From Clostridiales bacterium (lineage in GTDB: Bacteria > Bacillota > Clostridia > Oscillospirales > Oscillospiraceae), in contig SFLD01000029.1 of assembly GCA_004553545.1 (NCBI GenBank), positions 1-46,675 on the forward strand: DNA of 46,675 bases. The letters run 5' to 3'. Position numbers and translations under genes: made by a program. How positions within the stretch are numbered: the first letter of the stretch is position 1; every line of letters begins with the position of its first letter. Shown here piece after piece: positions 24,500 to 33,536 of this stretch. The notes beneath the pieces are model-generated. The model was not told the DNA's origin. It saw only the letters and a program-made list of their open reading frames with translations, and did not search any database.

Positions 24500-24580
24500 G
24501 CTCTGCTCCTCCTTCTTCTGAAAGGGTGTTTCCGGGACGGACCCCGGAAGTTACGATAATGACCCAGTTTGTATCATTAT

Positions 24581-24590
24581 AGTATAGCAT
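24581..24590 (-). promoter_or_regulatory. Probable zapA promoter (extended -10)
   Basis: On the minus strand TGC precedes TATACT (24586-24581), an extended -10; a second TATAAT overlaps downstream. The -35 region is poor. The site is in the 252-base divergent gap shared with dnaD. Confidence 0.5.
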
Positions 24591-24674
24591 AGTTTTCTTC
24601 CCGCTTCCAGTGGAAGAGGGAAAACTTCGGGAAAAATTCACGATTTGGCAGGGGAGGGGGCGCGGAATTGCCCC

Positions 24675-24703
24675 TTGTCCTTTTGGGGGGATTCGTGTAG
24701 AAT
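24675..24703 (+). promoter_or_regulatory. dnaD promoter
   Basis: TTGTCC (24675-24680), a 17-base spacer and TAGAAT (24698-24703), about 50 bases before the dnaD ATG, which has GGGAGGGAG upstream. Confidence 0.75.
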
Positions 24704-24751
24704 AAAAGACTGAAGAAATTTCCCCTGCGGGGGCGAAGGGAGGGAGCGCAG

Positions 24752-25684
24752 ATGGCAGACCGGCTGATTCGGCCGGGGGACGAGGGCGTCACGGTGACGG
24801 CCTCGGCGCTCCGGACCCTGCTCTCCTCCGGCAACGGCGACGCGGCCCTTTTGTACCTGGCCCTCCTCCGCCGTCACGGCGGCGTGGCCCCCCGGTCTCT
24901 CGCCGGGGAGCTCCGCTGGGACCGGGAGCGCATCGAGCGGGCCGAGACCGCCCTGCAGGAGATGAAGCTCCTGGCCCCGGAACCGGAGGCGGAGCCGCCC
25001 CTGCCCGCCGAGCGCCCGGCCTACAGCGGCACGGACGTGGCGGAAAAATTAGAAACGAGCGGGGAGTTCCGCTCCCTACTCGCCGCCGTGGAGCAGCGGA
25101 TGGGCAAGAAGCTGGCGACGCCGGACGTGGCGTCCCTTCTGGGGCTCTGCGATTACCTGGGGCTGCCCGCAAACGTGGTCTACCAGCTGGTCTGCCACTG
25201 CATGGAGCGCGCCGAGCACCGCCCCGGCGGCCGCCGCCCCGGGATGCGGCAGATCGAGCGGGAGGGCTACGCCTGGTCCCGTCTCGGCATCGACAGCCAG
25301 GAGGCTGTGGACGCCTACCTCCGCAGGTACGCCCAGCGCCAGGGGGCCTTCCCCGGCTACATGAAGGCGCTGAACCTGCCGGAGCGGCTGCCCACCCCGT
25401 CGGAGGAGAAGTACCTCGCCGCCTGGCAGGACATGGGCTTCCCGCCGGAGACGGTGGCCATCGCCTACGACAAGACCGTGCTGCGCTGCGGCGAGTTCCG
25501 TTGGGCGTACTGCAACGGCATCCTGAAAAAGTGGCACCAGGCCGGGCTCCACAGCCCCGCCCAGGTGGAGACCGGCGACCGCCCGGCAAAGCCCCGGGAG
25601 CAAACGCCGCCCCCGCCAGAGCGGCGGCAGGAGGATCTCACCAAGCTCCGGCAGTACATCCGCCGGAGGGACAGGGAGGAATGA
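24752..25684 (+). CDS. dnaD: DnaD-family replication protein
   Basis: A 310-residue protein of the DnaD/DnaB type, which in Firmicutes helps remodel DNA and load the replicative helicase at oriC and in restart. The N-terminal winged-helix part (about 1-85: LLYLALLRRHGGVAPRSLAGELRW) is followed by the DnaD domain (about 100-160: RSLLAAVEQRMGKKLATPDVASLLGLCDYL). A second DnaD-like motif with the YxxxIL..W pattern is near 245-260 (FRWAYCNGILKKW). It is followed three bases later by the DnaI-type loader, and the pairing supports the role. Confidence 0.93.
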   Translation: MADRLIRPGDEGVTVTASALRTLLSSGNGDAALLYLALLRRHGGVAPRSLAGELRWDRERIERAETALQEMKLLAPEPEAEPPLPAERPAYSGTDVAEKLETSGEFRSLLAAVEQRMGKKLATPDVASLLGLCDYLGLPANVVYQLVCHCMERAEHRPGGRRPGMRQIEREGYAWSRLGIDSQEAVDAYLRRYAQRQGAFPGYMKALNLPERLPTPSEEKYLAAWQDMGFPPETVAIAYDKTVLRCGEFRWAYCNGILKKWHQAGLHSPAQVETGDRPAKPREQTPPPPERRQEDLTKLRQYIRRRDREE

Positions 25685-25687
25685 CGC

Positions 25688-26677
25688 ATGGCATACGACG
25701 GCAAGCTCCTGCGCCGGGCGCAGGCAAAATATGAGGACGACCGCTCCCGCCACGAGGAGGAGATGGCCCGCCGCCGGGAGGCCATCTTCCTCCGCCAGCC
25801 CCGGCTCCGGGACATCGACCGGGAGCTGAAGGCCACCATGGCCAAGATCATCCGCTCCGCCCTGGTCCGGGGCACGGACCCCTCCGGGGCCATCGAGGTC
25901 CTGCGGGACGAGAACCTGAGCCTGCAAAAGGAGCGCGCCGGCCTGCTCCGCGCCATGGGCCTTCCCGAGGACGCCCTGGAGGAGAAGCCCCTCTGCCCCC
26001 TCTGCGAGGACCGGGGCTACCGGAAGAACGGCGAGGTCTGCCGCTGCCTGCGGGAGTACTATGCCCGGGAGCAGAAGAAGGAGCTCTCCCGGCTCCTGGA
26101 CCTGGGCAATCAGAGCTTTGAGAGCTTTTCCCTGGACTGGTACTCCGACGCCGAGCGGCCGGAGACCGGCATCTCCGACCGGGAGAACATGGACCGGACG
26201 AAACGGGTCTGCCGCCGCTTCGCGGAGCACTTTGCCCCCGGAAAGAGCGCCAACCTGCTGCTCTTCGGCGCGCCGGGGCTCGGCAAGACCCACCTCTCCG
26301 CCGCCATCGCCCGGGAGGTCAGCGACGGCGGCTTCTCCGTGGTCTATGACACCGCGGGCCACGTCTTCTCCTGCTTCGAGGCGGAGAAGTTCGGCCGGGA
26401 GGAGGAGCGGGAGAGCGGCGTGGAACGCATTTTAAGCTGCGACCTCCTGATCCTGGACGACCTGGGGACCGAGATGACCACGAGCTTTGTGGTCAGCGCC
26501 CTCTACCAGATCGTGAACACCCGCCTCTTGGAGCGGCGCTCCACCATCATCTCCACCAACCTGACCCCGGACCAGATCGCCGGCCGCTACTCCCCCCAGA
26601 TCGCCTCCCGCATCGAGGGCGAGTATGAGATCCTGCCCTTCTTCGGGGAGGATATCCGGGTCCAGAAGCGCGGCTGA
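25688..26677 (+). CDS. dnaI: DnaI/DnaC-type helicase loader ATPase
   Basis: A 329-residue AAA+ ATPase that loads the replicative helicase. Residues 1-100 are helical and basic. A Cys cluster, CPLCEDRGY...CRC (from about 102), matches the zinc-binding region of DnaI. Walker A is GAPGLGKTH (about 194-202) and Walker B is LLILDDLGTEM (about 253-263), followed by the sensor RRSTIISTNL and an Arg-finger region (ASRIEGEYEIL). It is cotranscribed with dnaD and ends at a bidirectional terminator. Confidence 0.93.
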   Translation: MAYDGKLLRRAQAKYEDDRSRHEEEMARRREAIFLRQPRLRDIDRELKATMAKIIRSALVRGTDPSGAIEVLRDENLSLQKERAGLLRAMGLPEDALEEKPLCPLCEDRGYRKNGEVCRCLREYYAREQKKELSRLLDLGNQSFESFSLDWYSDAERPETGISDRENMDRTKRVCRRFAEHFAPGKSANLLLFGAPGLGKTHLSAAIAREVSDGGFSVVYDTAGHVFSCFEAEKFGREEERESGVERILSCDLLILDDLGTEMTTSFVVSALYQIVNTRLLERRSTIISTNLTPDQIAGRYSPQIASRIEGEYEILPFFGEDIRVQKRG

Positions 26678-26692
26678 CGCACGATGCCCCCC

Positions 26693-26738
26693 AAAAAAAC
26701 CAAGCCCCCGGAGAAGTTCTCCGGGGGCTTTTCGTTTA
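26693..26738. terminator. Bidirectional terminator between dnaI and vanW gene
   Basis: A perfect 13-base stem AGCCCCCGGAGAA / TTCTCCGGGGGCT (26703-26729), with TTTTCGTTTATT to its right and AAAAAAAC to its left. It therefore works for dnaI (plus) and the converging VanW-family gene (minus), whose stop lies inside the right-hand T-tract. Confidence 0.92.
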
Positions 26739-28484
26739 TTCCTGTACCACGGGCGGTTCCACGGGGGCGGGGACGGGGATGGGGTCATCCGGGGAGCCGG
26801 GGTCCGGGGTCACGGGCTCCAGGGTGCCGCTGCCGGGGTCCGGGGTCACGGGATCGGGGTCCGTGATCTCGCCGTCGCCGCCGGCGGGCAGGGCCGGGCC
26901 CCGGAGGATGACCTTGTTCCGGGACTTGTAGTCGCTGACGGCCTCCAGGGTGCTGGAGATGAGGTTGCCGTTGCCGTCATAGAGGTTCCGGTAGGAGCGG
27001 ACCTTGTGGCCGGTGTAGGGGGTGGTCTTCACCTTCTCCGTGCCGGGGGCCAGGGTGGGATCGTCCTCATAAATGGTCTCATAGGGGGTGTCGGAGAGCT
27101 TCTCCGTGGTCATCTTCACGGTGATGTCGTCCACCTTGGTGCCGTAGATGGTGACGGTCAGGTAGCCGCCGGAGTAGCTGGTGACGATCTTGATGGGGTA
27201 GTTGGTGTCGTTGGCGAACTGGTAGTCCGGCCCGCCCCAGGAGACGGTGGCGTCCAGGCCCCAGGTGATGTAGCTGGGAGCGTAGCGGTGGGCGTAGCGC
27301 TGGACGATCTCCAGGTTCGAGCGCAGGCACGCGAGATACAGCGTGGAGGAGGTCTGGCAGATGCCGCCGCCGATCTCGTCCACCGTCTCGCCCTTGACGT
27401 AGGCAGGGGCGGCCTGATAGCCCCGGGCGGCGGTCCGCTGGCCCACCGCGCCGTTGTAGGAGAAGACCTCGCCGCAGTTGAGCACGTAGCCGTTGATGGT
27501 GGAGGCGGAGAGCTTCACGTTGCTGATCCGGGCGGCGGTGCCGGAGACATGCGTTTTGCAGGTGCCGAGCACATCCCGGAAAAGGACGCCCTTCAGCTCC
27601 TCCGCCGTGACGGCGGGCCGCTGGATGCTGGCGGAGATCGCCACGGTCTCGCCGGGCTGGGCGGCGTCCAGCGCCGCCTGGGCCTCCGCCACGTCAAAGT
27701 CCGCCCCCAGCTGCTCAGGGGTGATGGACTTGGTGGCGGGATCGTAGCCGGCGTTCTTCATCTCCCCGGCCACGGCGTCATGGATGTCCTGGGCGGAGAG
27801 CACGTCGGCGGCGGTGGTGGTATAGGGGACGAGAAGGCTCAGGTCCCCGGCCCAGTTGGCGCTCTCCAGCCCCTGGCGCAGCTCGCTGAGGGAGACGGTC
27901 CGGCCGTCCTTGGCCAGGGTCACGCTGACGCAGTCCTCGCCCACTTCATACTCCGTCCCCTGGGGCTCCCAGGAGAGGGCGTCGGCGGTGGACTGGGCGG
28001 CATCCAGGGCTTTTTGGGCGTCCACGGTGATGGTCCGCTCCCCGGCGCCGAAGGCCACGGCGGCGTGCTTTGTGAAGTAACGGACCCCGGCGCTGAGGAA
28101 GGAGCCGGAGGTCAGGGACCGGTGGGCCTCCGCCACCAGAGTCTCCGTGTCCACGCGGACGCCCAGGTCAGAGAGGGGGATGCTGGCGTCCGGCGCCGCC
28201 TCGGGGTCGATCTCCTCCTCCGGCGCTCCCTGGGGATAGAGGCGGACGGAGACGGCCAGCTCCGGCAGGGCGTCGTCGATGGTCTTCACGGCCTCGGCCT
28301 GGGTCTGGCCGGTGACGTCCTGGCCCAGGATGACGGCTCCCCGCCAGAAGGTATCGCTCTGCTGGACCCAGGCGCAGAAGCCCAGGTAGGCTGCGATCAG
28401 CACAGCCAGGACGATGATGACGATGAGGGGCGCGCGGGATCTGCCCTTTTCCGGCGGGGCAAGGTGCTTGGCTTCCTGTTTCAT
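26736..28484 (-). CDS. VanW family protein
   Basis: A 582-residue envelope protein. The chosen start is the ATG at 28484 with CAGGAGG upstream; an ATG at 28565 has no ribosome site. Near residues 18-40 is a membrane anchor or signal (PLIVIIVLAVLIAAYLGFCAWV), followed by tandem domains of the putative peptidoglycan-binding type (TQAEAVKTIDDAL..., repeated later). The VanW domain comes next, with the signature FRDVLGTCKTHVSGTAARISNV and QTSSTLYLACLRSNL. A G5-like segment and a Pro/Asp-rich tail with repeated VTPDPGSG end the protein. It is probably surface-exposed at the cell wall; the precise role of VanW proteins is unknown. Confidence 0.9.
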   Translation of the reverse strand: MKQEAKHLAPPEKGRSRAPLIVIIVLAVLIAAYLGFCAWVQQSDTFWRGAVILGQDVTGQTQAEAVKTIDDALPELAVSVRLYPQGAPEEEIDPEAAPDASIPLSDLGVRVDTETLVAEAHRSLTSGSFLSAGVRYFTKHAAVAFGAGERTITVDAQKALDAAQSTADALSWEPQGTEYEVGEDCVSVTLAKDGRTVSLSELRQGLESANWAGDLSLLVPYTTTAADVLSAQDIHDAVAGEMKNAGYDPATKSITPEQLGADFDVAEAQAALDAAQPGETVAISASIQRPAVTAEELKGVLFRDVLGTCKTHVSGTAARISNVKLSASTINGYVLNCGEVFSYNGAVGQRTAARGYQAAPAYVKGETVDEIGGGICQTSSTLYLACLRSNLEIVQRYAHRYAPSYITWGLDATVSWGGPDYQFANDTNYPIKIVTSYSGGYLTVTIYGTKVDDITVKMTTEKLSDTPYETIYEDDPTLAPGTEKVKTTPYTGHKVRSYRNLYDGNGNLISSTLEAVSDYKSRNKVILRGPALPAGGDGEITDPDPVTPDPGSGTLEPVTPDPGSPDDPIPVPAPVEPPVVQE

Positions 28485-28563
28485 GGCGAAGCCCTCCTGT
28501 ATTTCTCTTGAACTGAGGCGGCTCCGCTTGAGCCGCCGGAGGATGAACTCTTCCAGTTGACTC

Positions 28564-28586
28564 ATTGTAGCACGTTTTCCCGGGAA
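28564..28586 (-). promoter_or_regulatory. vanW-gene promoter with Noc-box-like palindrome
   Basis: On the minus strand TGCTACAAT (28572-28564) is an extended -10. The spacer upstream holds the palindrome TTTCCCGGGAA (28576-28586), which matches 12 of 14 positions of the Noc-binding consensus ATTTCCCGGGAAAT as I recall it. The noc-like gene is 20 bases away. Confidence 0.45.
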
Positions 28587-28602
28587 TTGCATTACAATCC
28601 CG

Positions 28603-29397
28603 TTACAGTTTTCCGGGGAGGCCCCGGGGGATGCGGATGGTGAGGATGATGGCGTCCTCCGTCTCCTGCCGCTCCGTCTGGGCGTCCACCCCGGCCTCCC
28701 GGATGACCCGGAGCCCCCGGTCCACGCTGTTGAGGAAGAGGCGGACGTCCTTGAGGATGTAGCTCCGCCGGCCCCGGGGGGCGGTCTTGGCCGGGAGGGC
28801 GGCGAGATAGCGCTCCGCCTGGGCAACGCTCAGCTGCCGCTCCCGAATGTGCTTCGCGGCGGCGGCCTGGGCCTCCGGGTCGGAGACGGCCAGCAGGGCC
28901 CGGGCGTGACGCTCCGAGAGCCCGCCGGCCAGGATCTCCCGCACGCAGCCGGGGCTGAGCTTCAGGAGCCGCAGCTTGTTGGCCAGGGCCGAGGCCGAGC
29001 GTCCCAGCTTGGCCGCCAGTTCCTCCTGGGTCTCTCCGGTCTTGCGGAGGTAGGCGCTGAGGGCGGCCGCCTCCTCCAGAAAGTGGAGGTCCCGGCGCTG
29101 GAGGTTTTCCGTCAGGGCCAGCAGGGCGGAGTCCGTGTCCTCCGCCTCGATGGGCAGGCACGGCACGACGGCAAGGCCCGCCAGCATAGCCGCCCGCAGC
29201 CGCCGCTCCCCGGCCACCAGCTCCCAGTTCTCCCCCCGGCGGCGGACGGTCAGGGGCTGCAGCACCCCCCAGCGGCGGATGGACTCCGCCAGCTCCCGGA
29301 GCCCGTCCTCCTCAAAGATGCGGCGGGGCTGGCTGGGATTGGGCACGATGTCCTCCGGCGGCAGCAGCAAAACACGGCGCCCGGCAAGAGCGGTCAT
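28603..29397 (-). CDS. noc: ParB-family nucleoid occlusion-like protein
   Basis: A 264-residue ParB paralogue, starting at the ATG at 29397 behind GAGGAGG; the longer frame runs into the repeat block and is rejected. It has the ParB N-domain (NPSQPRRIFEEDGLRELAESI), the GERRLRAAMLAGL motif, ENLQRRDLHFLEEA, and a helix-turn-helix (ETQEELAAKLGRSASALANKL). In Firmicutes with two chromosomal ParB proteins the one outside the soj operon is usually Noc, which blocks septum formation over the nucleoid. No parA follows it. Its N-terminus is short, without the obvious amphipathic helix of B. subtilis Noc, so the symbol is provisional. Confidence 0.78.
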   Translation of the reverse strand: MTALAGRRVLLLPPEDIVPNPSQPRRIFEEDGLRELAESIRRWGVLQPLTVRRRGENWELVAGERRLRAAMLAGLAVVPCLPIEAEDTDSALLALTENLQRRDLHFLEEAAALSAYLRKTGETQEELAAKLGRSASALANKLRLLKLSPGCVREILAGGLSERHARALLAVSDPEAQAAAAKHIRERQLSVAQAERYLAALPAKTAPRGRRSYILKDVRLFLNSVDRGLRVIREAGVDAQTERQETEDAIILTIRIPRGLPGKL

Positions 29398-29523
29398 AGG
29401 AAAGCCTCCTCTCGTTTTCCCCATGGTACACCAAGAGAGAGGAAAAATTTGCCGAATTTCAGCAGAGAAGCAACTTTTTGCACCGCCGCTGGCCCGGTGC
29501 TGCGCCCGTAGGGCGGGGCGACC

Positions 29524-29580
29524 TGACCGACGCCCCAAATTTCGGCACGAAATTTGGTCAGCGGAGGCCATGCCCTAGGT
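29524..29580 (-). repeat. Small palindromic module, copy E
   Basis: Inverted copy with core palindrome at 29535-29557 (CCAAATTTCG / CGAAATTTGG). It is flanked by GTAGGGCGGGGCGACC on the left and CGGCGTGCCG on the right, the two halves of different hairpins. Confidence 0.82.
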
Positions 29581-29637
29581 ACGGCGTGCCGCGGCCCGGT
29601 TGACCAACCGGGGGTACAGGCGAAGGCCTGTGGCTTT

Positions 29638-29683
29638 CCACCCCCATTTTCTTTTTGCGGCGGCAAAAAGAAAACGGCGGTGG
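29638..29683. repeat. Long T/A-arm hairpin, copy E
   Basis: Arms CCACCCCCATTTTCTTTTTG and CAAAAAGAAAACGGCGGTGG, as in the other copies. Confidence 0.84.
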
Positions 29684-30343
29684 AGCCGTCAAAAGAAAAA
29701 ACGCTGGTCGCTGCGCAGTTACGGGCGCGGGACGCGCCCTGCCGCGCAGCGGGACGCGGCTCTAAACTGTTCTGCTCAGTTACCGCAGCCCCTACGGGAG
29801 CACGGGCGGAGCTGTGCTGAGACTTCCGGACATGGTACGCCGTGCTGCACTCTGAGATCATCGGGCAAAGACCGAATTTGACCAGCTTCTCTTTCCGCGC
29901 TTTCCGCTTCGCTAAGCGCTGCCCGGGCAGTCGCGGCGGCGGTCCCCCTTTTGGGATGATCCTTGCGTCGATTCCCGCCCATCCCTCGCCCACGCGGGCG
30001 CGGACGCTTCGCTGCGCGCCGGCTGGCTTGGGTGGTTGATTGGGCTTTCCGTAGGGGCCGATGCCCACATCGGCCCGTTGCTTGGCACCACCTGTGTTGC
30101 TTCCGTAGAGCGGGGTGACCTCACCCCGCCGCCGGACGCACTATCCTGCTCCACCCCCCTGTAGGGGGCGGGCTCCGTCCCGCCCCGCTGGCAAGGTCCG
30201 TTTTGCCCCAATTCCTGTTATTTCGGAACGCCTCCCCCACCGCGTAGGGGCGGACCTATGTGTCCGTCCGGAAACGCCTCTGCGCGGGACCCGCCTACGG
30301 GCCGACACATCGGTCGGCCCCTACAGAGGCTTTACGGGACGGC

Positions 30344-30378
30344 AAAAAAGGAAGGTGCCATCGGCACCTTCCTTTTTT
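30344..30378. terminator. ileS terminator
   Basis: A perfect 16-base inverted repeat, AAAAAAGGAAGGTGCC / GGCACCTTCCTTTTTT with loop ATC, eleven bases after the ileS stop. T-tracts on both strands would make it bidirectional. Confidence 0.93.
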
Positions 30379-30388
30379 ATTCTGCGGC

Positions 30389-33145
30389 TCAGGCCAGGTC
30401 GGGGAGCTTGGCTACCACGGCGGCGCATCTCGGGCAGAGGCCGTTCTCGTTGGCCTTCGTGCTGTGCTTCCAGCAGCGGGGGCACTTGGCGCCCTCGGCT
30501 TCCTTCACGAAGACGCTGAGCTCGCTGCCCACGGTGACTTCCACCTGGGAGACGATGAGGAGGTCGGCCAGCTCGCCGCCGTCCATCTCCGCGAGGAAGG
30601 CGTCCTCGGCGGGGACGGTGAGGGCTACGTCGGCTTCCAGGCTCTTGCCGATCTTCTTCTCGGCGCGGGCGGTCTCCAGCACGCCGTTGACGGCGGTGCG
30701 GACGGCGATGATCTTCTCCCACTTGGCCATCTGCTCCTCGGTGAGGGCGTAGGCGGTGAAGGGGGAATTCATGTCGTTGAAGAGGACGTTGCGGGTATCG
30801 TCGCCGTCCTTATGGGGCATGGCCAGCCAGATCTCGTCGCCGGTGAAGCAGAGGATGGGGGCCATGAGCTTCGTCATGCTGTCCAGGATCAGATAGAGGG
30901 CCGTCTGGGCGCTGCGGCGGGCGAGACCGTCCTTCTCCTCGCAGTAGAGGCGGTCCTTGATGATGTCCAGATAGAAGTTGGAGAGCTCCACCACGCAGAA
31001 GTCGTTGACGGCGTGGGTGATGACCAGGAACTCATAGTCGTCGTAGGCCCTGGCGCACTTTTCCATCAGGGCGTTGAGCCGGGTGACAGCCCAGCGGTCC
31101 AGCTCCAGCATGTCGGCGGGGGAGACCAGGCGGTTGGGGTCGAAGCCGTCCAGGTTGCCCAGGCAGTAGCGGGCGGTATTCCGGAACTTCAGATAGTTCT
31201 GGCTGAGCTGCTTGAAGATGGCGTCGGAGCAGCGGACGTCGGCATGGTAGTCGGCGCTGGCGGCCCAGAGGCGCAGGATGTCCGCGCCGTACTTCGCAAA
31301 GACCTCGGCGGGGTCCACGCCGTTGCCCAGGGACTTGTGCATGGCCTTGCCCTCGCCGTCCACAGTCCAGCCGTGGGTGACGCACTCTTTGAAGGGGGCG
31401 CCGCCGCCGAAGGCGCCCACGGCGGTGAGGAGGCTGCTCTGGAACCAGCCGCGATACTGGTCCAGACCCTCCAGGTACATGTCGGCGGGCCAGAAGTCCT
31501 GATCCTTCTTCATGGAGGCGAAGTGGGTGGAGCCGGAGTCAAACCAGCCGTCCAGGGTATCCGTCTCCTTCTCAAAGCCGGACTTGCCGCCGCAGTGGGG
31601 GCAGGCGAAGTCCTTGGGAAGGATGTCCGCGGCGTCCAGCTCAAACCAGGCGTTGGAGCCCTTCTCGCCGAAGAGGGCGGAGATGGCGGCAATGGTCTCG
31701 TCCGTGCATACGGGCTTGCCGCAGTCCTTGCAGTACACCACGGGGATGGGCAGGCCCCAGCGGCGCTGGCGGCTGATGCACCAGTCGCTGCGCTCCCGGA
31801 TCATGCTCTTCATCCGGTCAATGCCCCAGCCGGGCACCCAGCGCACGTCGTCGCAGGCGGCGCAGGCGGCGTCCTTAAAGGCGTCCACGGAGCAGAACCA
31901 CTGGGGAGTGGCGCGGAAGATGATGGGGTTTTTGCAGCGCCAGCAGTGCGGATAGCTGTGGACGATCTGTTCGCTTGCGAAGAGGGTGCCGTTCTCGCGC
32001 ATGTCGCCCAGGATGATGGGGTTGGACTCCTCCACCCGCAGGCCCTGGTACTTGCCGGCGTAGTCGGTGTGGCGGCCCTGGTCGTCCACGGGCACCACCA
32101 TCTCCATGCCGTAACGGCGGCAGGTCTGGTAGTCGTCCGCGCCGAAACCGGGGGCGGTGTGGACGCAGCCGGTACCGGAGTCCATGGTGACGTAGTCGGC
32201 GTTCACCAGGCGGCTGGTCTTGGGCAGGAAGGGGTGATCAGCCAGCATGTTCTCAAAGAAGCGGCCGGGGTGGGTCTCGGTGATCTCGTAGCTCTCAAAG
32301 CCGCCCAGCTTCATGACCTTTCCCGCCAGGGCCTCGGCCATGATATAGGTCTCGCCGTTGGGGGCCTTCACCAGGGCGTAGCTCTCGTCAGGATGCAGGG
32401 CGATGGCAAGGTTCCCGGGCAGGGTCCAGATGGTGGTGGTCCAGATGACGAAGAAGGTCCTGGCCTTGTCGGCGCTGGGGAGCTTGCCCTGGTCGTCGCG
32501 CAGGGGGAACTTCACATAGACGGTGGTGCAGGGGTCGTCCTGATATTCGATCTCGGCTTCCGCCAGGGCAGTCTCATCGTGATAGCACCAGTAGACGGGC
32601 TTGAGGCCCTTGTAGATGTAGCCCTTCCGGTACATCTCGCCGAAGACCTTGACCTCCTCCGCCTCAAAGCTGGGGTTCATGGTCTTGTAGGGGTGCTCCC
32701 AATCGCCCACGACGCCCAGGCGCTGGAAGCCCTGCATCTGGATGCCGATATACTTCTCGGCGTAGGCATGGCAGGCGGTGCGGAAGTCCGCGACGGACAT
32801 TGCCTTGCGGTTGAGCTTCTGCTCCTTGATGATGGCGCTCTCAATGGGCATGCCGTGGTTGTCCCAGCCGGGGATATAGGGGGTATAGCGGCCCCGCATG
32901 GCGTAGGAGCGGACGATGATGTCCTTCAGGGACTTGTTGAGAGCGTGGCCCATGTGCAGAGCGCCGTTGGAGAAGGGAGGGCCGTCGTGGAGGGAGAAGC
33001 GGGGCTTGCCCTCGTTCTTTTTGAGAAGCTCGTGGTAGAGGTCCATTTCCTCCCAGCGCTTGAGCATCTCCGGCTCCCGCTTGGGCAGGCCCGCCCGCAT
33101 GGGGAAGTCTGTCTTCGGGAGACAGATGGTCTTGTTGTAATCCAT
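30389..33145 (-). CDS. ileS: Isoleucine-tRNA ligase
   Basis: Charges tRNA-Ile and edits misactivated valine. It has 918 residues, full length for the bacterial type. The HIGH-type motif is HMGH (64-67, after PPFSNGAL), the KMSKS-type motif reads GKAMHKSLGN near residue 602, and the C-terminal zinc finger has CPRCWKHS and CPRC close to the end. The connective editing domain lies between. The start at 33145 follows AGGAGG. It is the second gene behind the Ile T-box, 33 bases after the zinc-ribbon gene, and ends at a strong hairpin terminator. Confidence 0.97.
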   Translation of the reverse strand: MDYNKTICLPKTDFPMRAGLPKREPEMLKRWEEMDLYHELLKKNEGKPRFSLHDGPPFSNGALHMGHALNKSLKDIIVRSYAMRGRYTPYIPGWDNHGMPIESAIIKEQKLNRKAMSVADFRTACHAYAEKYIGIQMQGFQRLGVVGDWEHPYKTMNPSFEAEEVKVFGEMYRKGYIYKGLKPVYWCYHDETALAEAEIEYQDDPCTTVYVKFPLRDDQGKLPSADKARTFFVIWTTTIWTLPGNLAIALHPDESYALVKAPNGETYIMAEALAGKVMKLGGFESYEITETHPGRFFENMLADHPFLPKTSRLVNADYVTMDSGTGCVHTAPGFGADDYQTCRRYGMEMVVPVDDQGRHTDYAGKYQGLRVEESNPIILGDMRENGTLFASEQIVHSYPHCWRCKNPIIFRATPQWFCSVDAFKDAACAACDDVRWVPGWGIDRMKSMIRERSDWCISRQRRWGLPIPVVYCKDCGKPVCTDETIAAISALFGEKGSNAWFELDAADILPKDFACPHCGGKSGFEKETDTLDGWFDSGSTHFASMKKDQDFWPADMYLEGLDQYRGWFQSSLLTAVGAFGGGAPFKECVTHGWTVDGEGKAMHKSLGNGVDPAEVFAKYGADILRLWAASADYHADVRCSDAIFKQLSQNYLKFRNTARYCLGNLDGFDPNRLVSPADMLELDRWAVTRLNALMEKCARAYDDYEFLVITHAVNDFCVVELSNFYLDIIKDRLYCEEKDGLARRSAQTALYLILDSMTKLMAPILCFTGDEIWLAMPHKDGDDTRNVLFNDMNSPFTAYALTEEQMAKWEKIIAVRTAVNGVLETARAEKKIGKSLEADVALTVPAEDAFLAEMDGGELADLLIVSQVEVTVGSELSVFVKEAEGAKCPRCWKHSTKANENGLCPRCAAVVAKLPDLA

Positions 33146-33178
33146 AGTATCCTCCTGTTATCCGATATCCTCGGTGAT

Positions 33179-33463
33179 TTACTCGTCGTCGTCCTGGTAG
33201 TCGCGGATGTCGCCGTTGGGCTCCACCGTCACCATCTTGATGGGGGTCTGGACATCCACGATGACCTTTTTGCAGCGGGGGCAGAGGAAGGCGTTCTCCA
33301 CGTTGCCGTGCCAGTAGTCCGGGGCCATGGGGATGTCCCCCATCCGGGCCATGCTGGTGATCTTCATGGCGCGGCGGGTCCAGAAGATCCGGCGGCCGCC
33401 GGCGCTGAGCTTGCCTTTCCTCATTTCCTTCCCGCAGTAGGGGCAGTTACGGCTCTCCTCCAT
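33179..33463 (-). CDS. Small zinc-ribbon protein
   Basis: A 94-residue protein with two CxxC pairs, CPYC at about 8-11 and CPRC near 62-65, that can form one zinc ribbon, and an acidic tail (IRDYQDDDE). Several similar small proteins are filed under DUF6487; I am not sure of the exact family. The start at 33463 has AGGAGG. It lies between the Ile T-box and ileS, so it is controlled by tRNA-Ile charging. Its function is unknown. Confidence 0.78.
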   Translation of the reverse strand: MEESRNCPYCGKEMRKGKLSAGGRRIFWTRRAMKITSMARMGDIPMAPDYWHGNVENAFLCPRCKKVIVDVQTPIKMVTVEPNGDIRDYQDDDE

Positions 33464-33493
33464 GGGCAGGTCCTCCTTTTTTCATAAAGTAGG

Positions 33494-33536
33494 GATCAAA
33501 AAAGACGCTTTGCCTCCCATCAAGAGACAAAGCGCC
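33494..33536 (-). terminator. Terminator of the Ile T-box
   Basis: GGCGCTTTG (33536-33528) pairs with CAAAGCG (33512-33506), followed by TCTTTTTTG on the minus strand. It is 31 bases upstream of the zinc-ribbon start. Confidence 0.9.

Larger units (their letters stand above)
29485..30335 (-). repeat. Composite intergenic repeat, copy E (inverted)
   Basis: Fills the gap between the noc-like start and the ileS terminator; no gene is visible. Reading on the minus strand from right: a GGGCCGAC hairpin (about 30300-30324), GGGCGGAC hairpin (30244-30270), GGGGCGGG hairpin (about 30161-30190), GGCGGGGTGA hairpin (about 30110-30135), GGGCCGATG hairpin (30051-30080), the module with GCGCTTAGCGAAGC (about 29895-30040), the conserved roughly 250-base module (about 29690-29890), long hairpin (29638-29683) and small palindromic module (29524-29580). 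The AT-rich tract and AGGGAGCC units are missing. Confidence 0.9.

Noticed and set aside
28603..29571. Longer start for the noc-like protein at 29571
   Set aside because: The extra 58 codons lie in repeat copy E (small palindromic module), and a good ribosome site precedes the ATG at 29397.
30260..33487. A 1075-residue plus-strand open frame opposite ileS
   Set aside because: It is the shadow of ileS and the zinc-ribbon gene; the minus-strand products are certain and the plus-strand translation matches no family.
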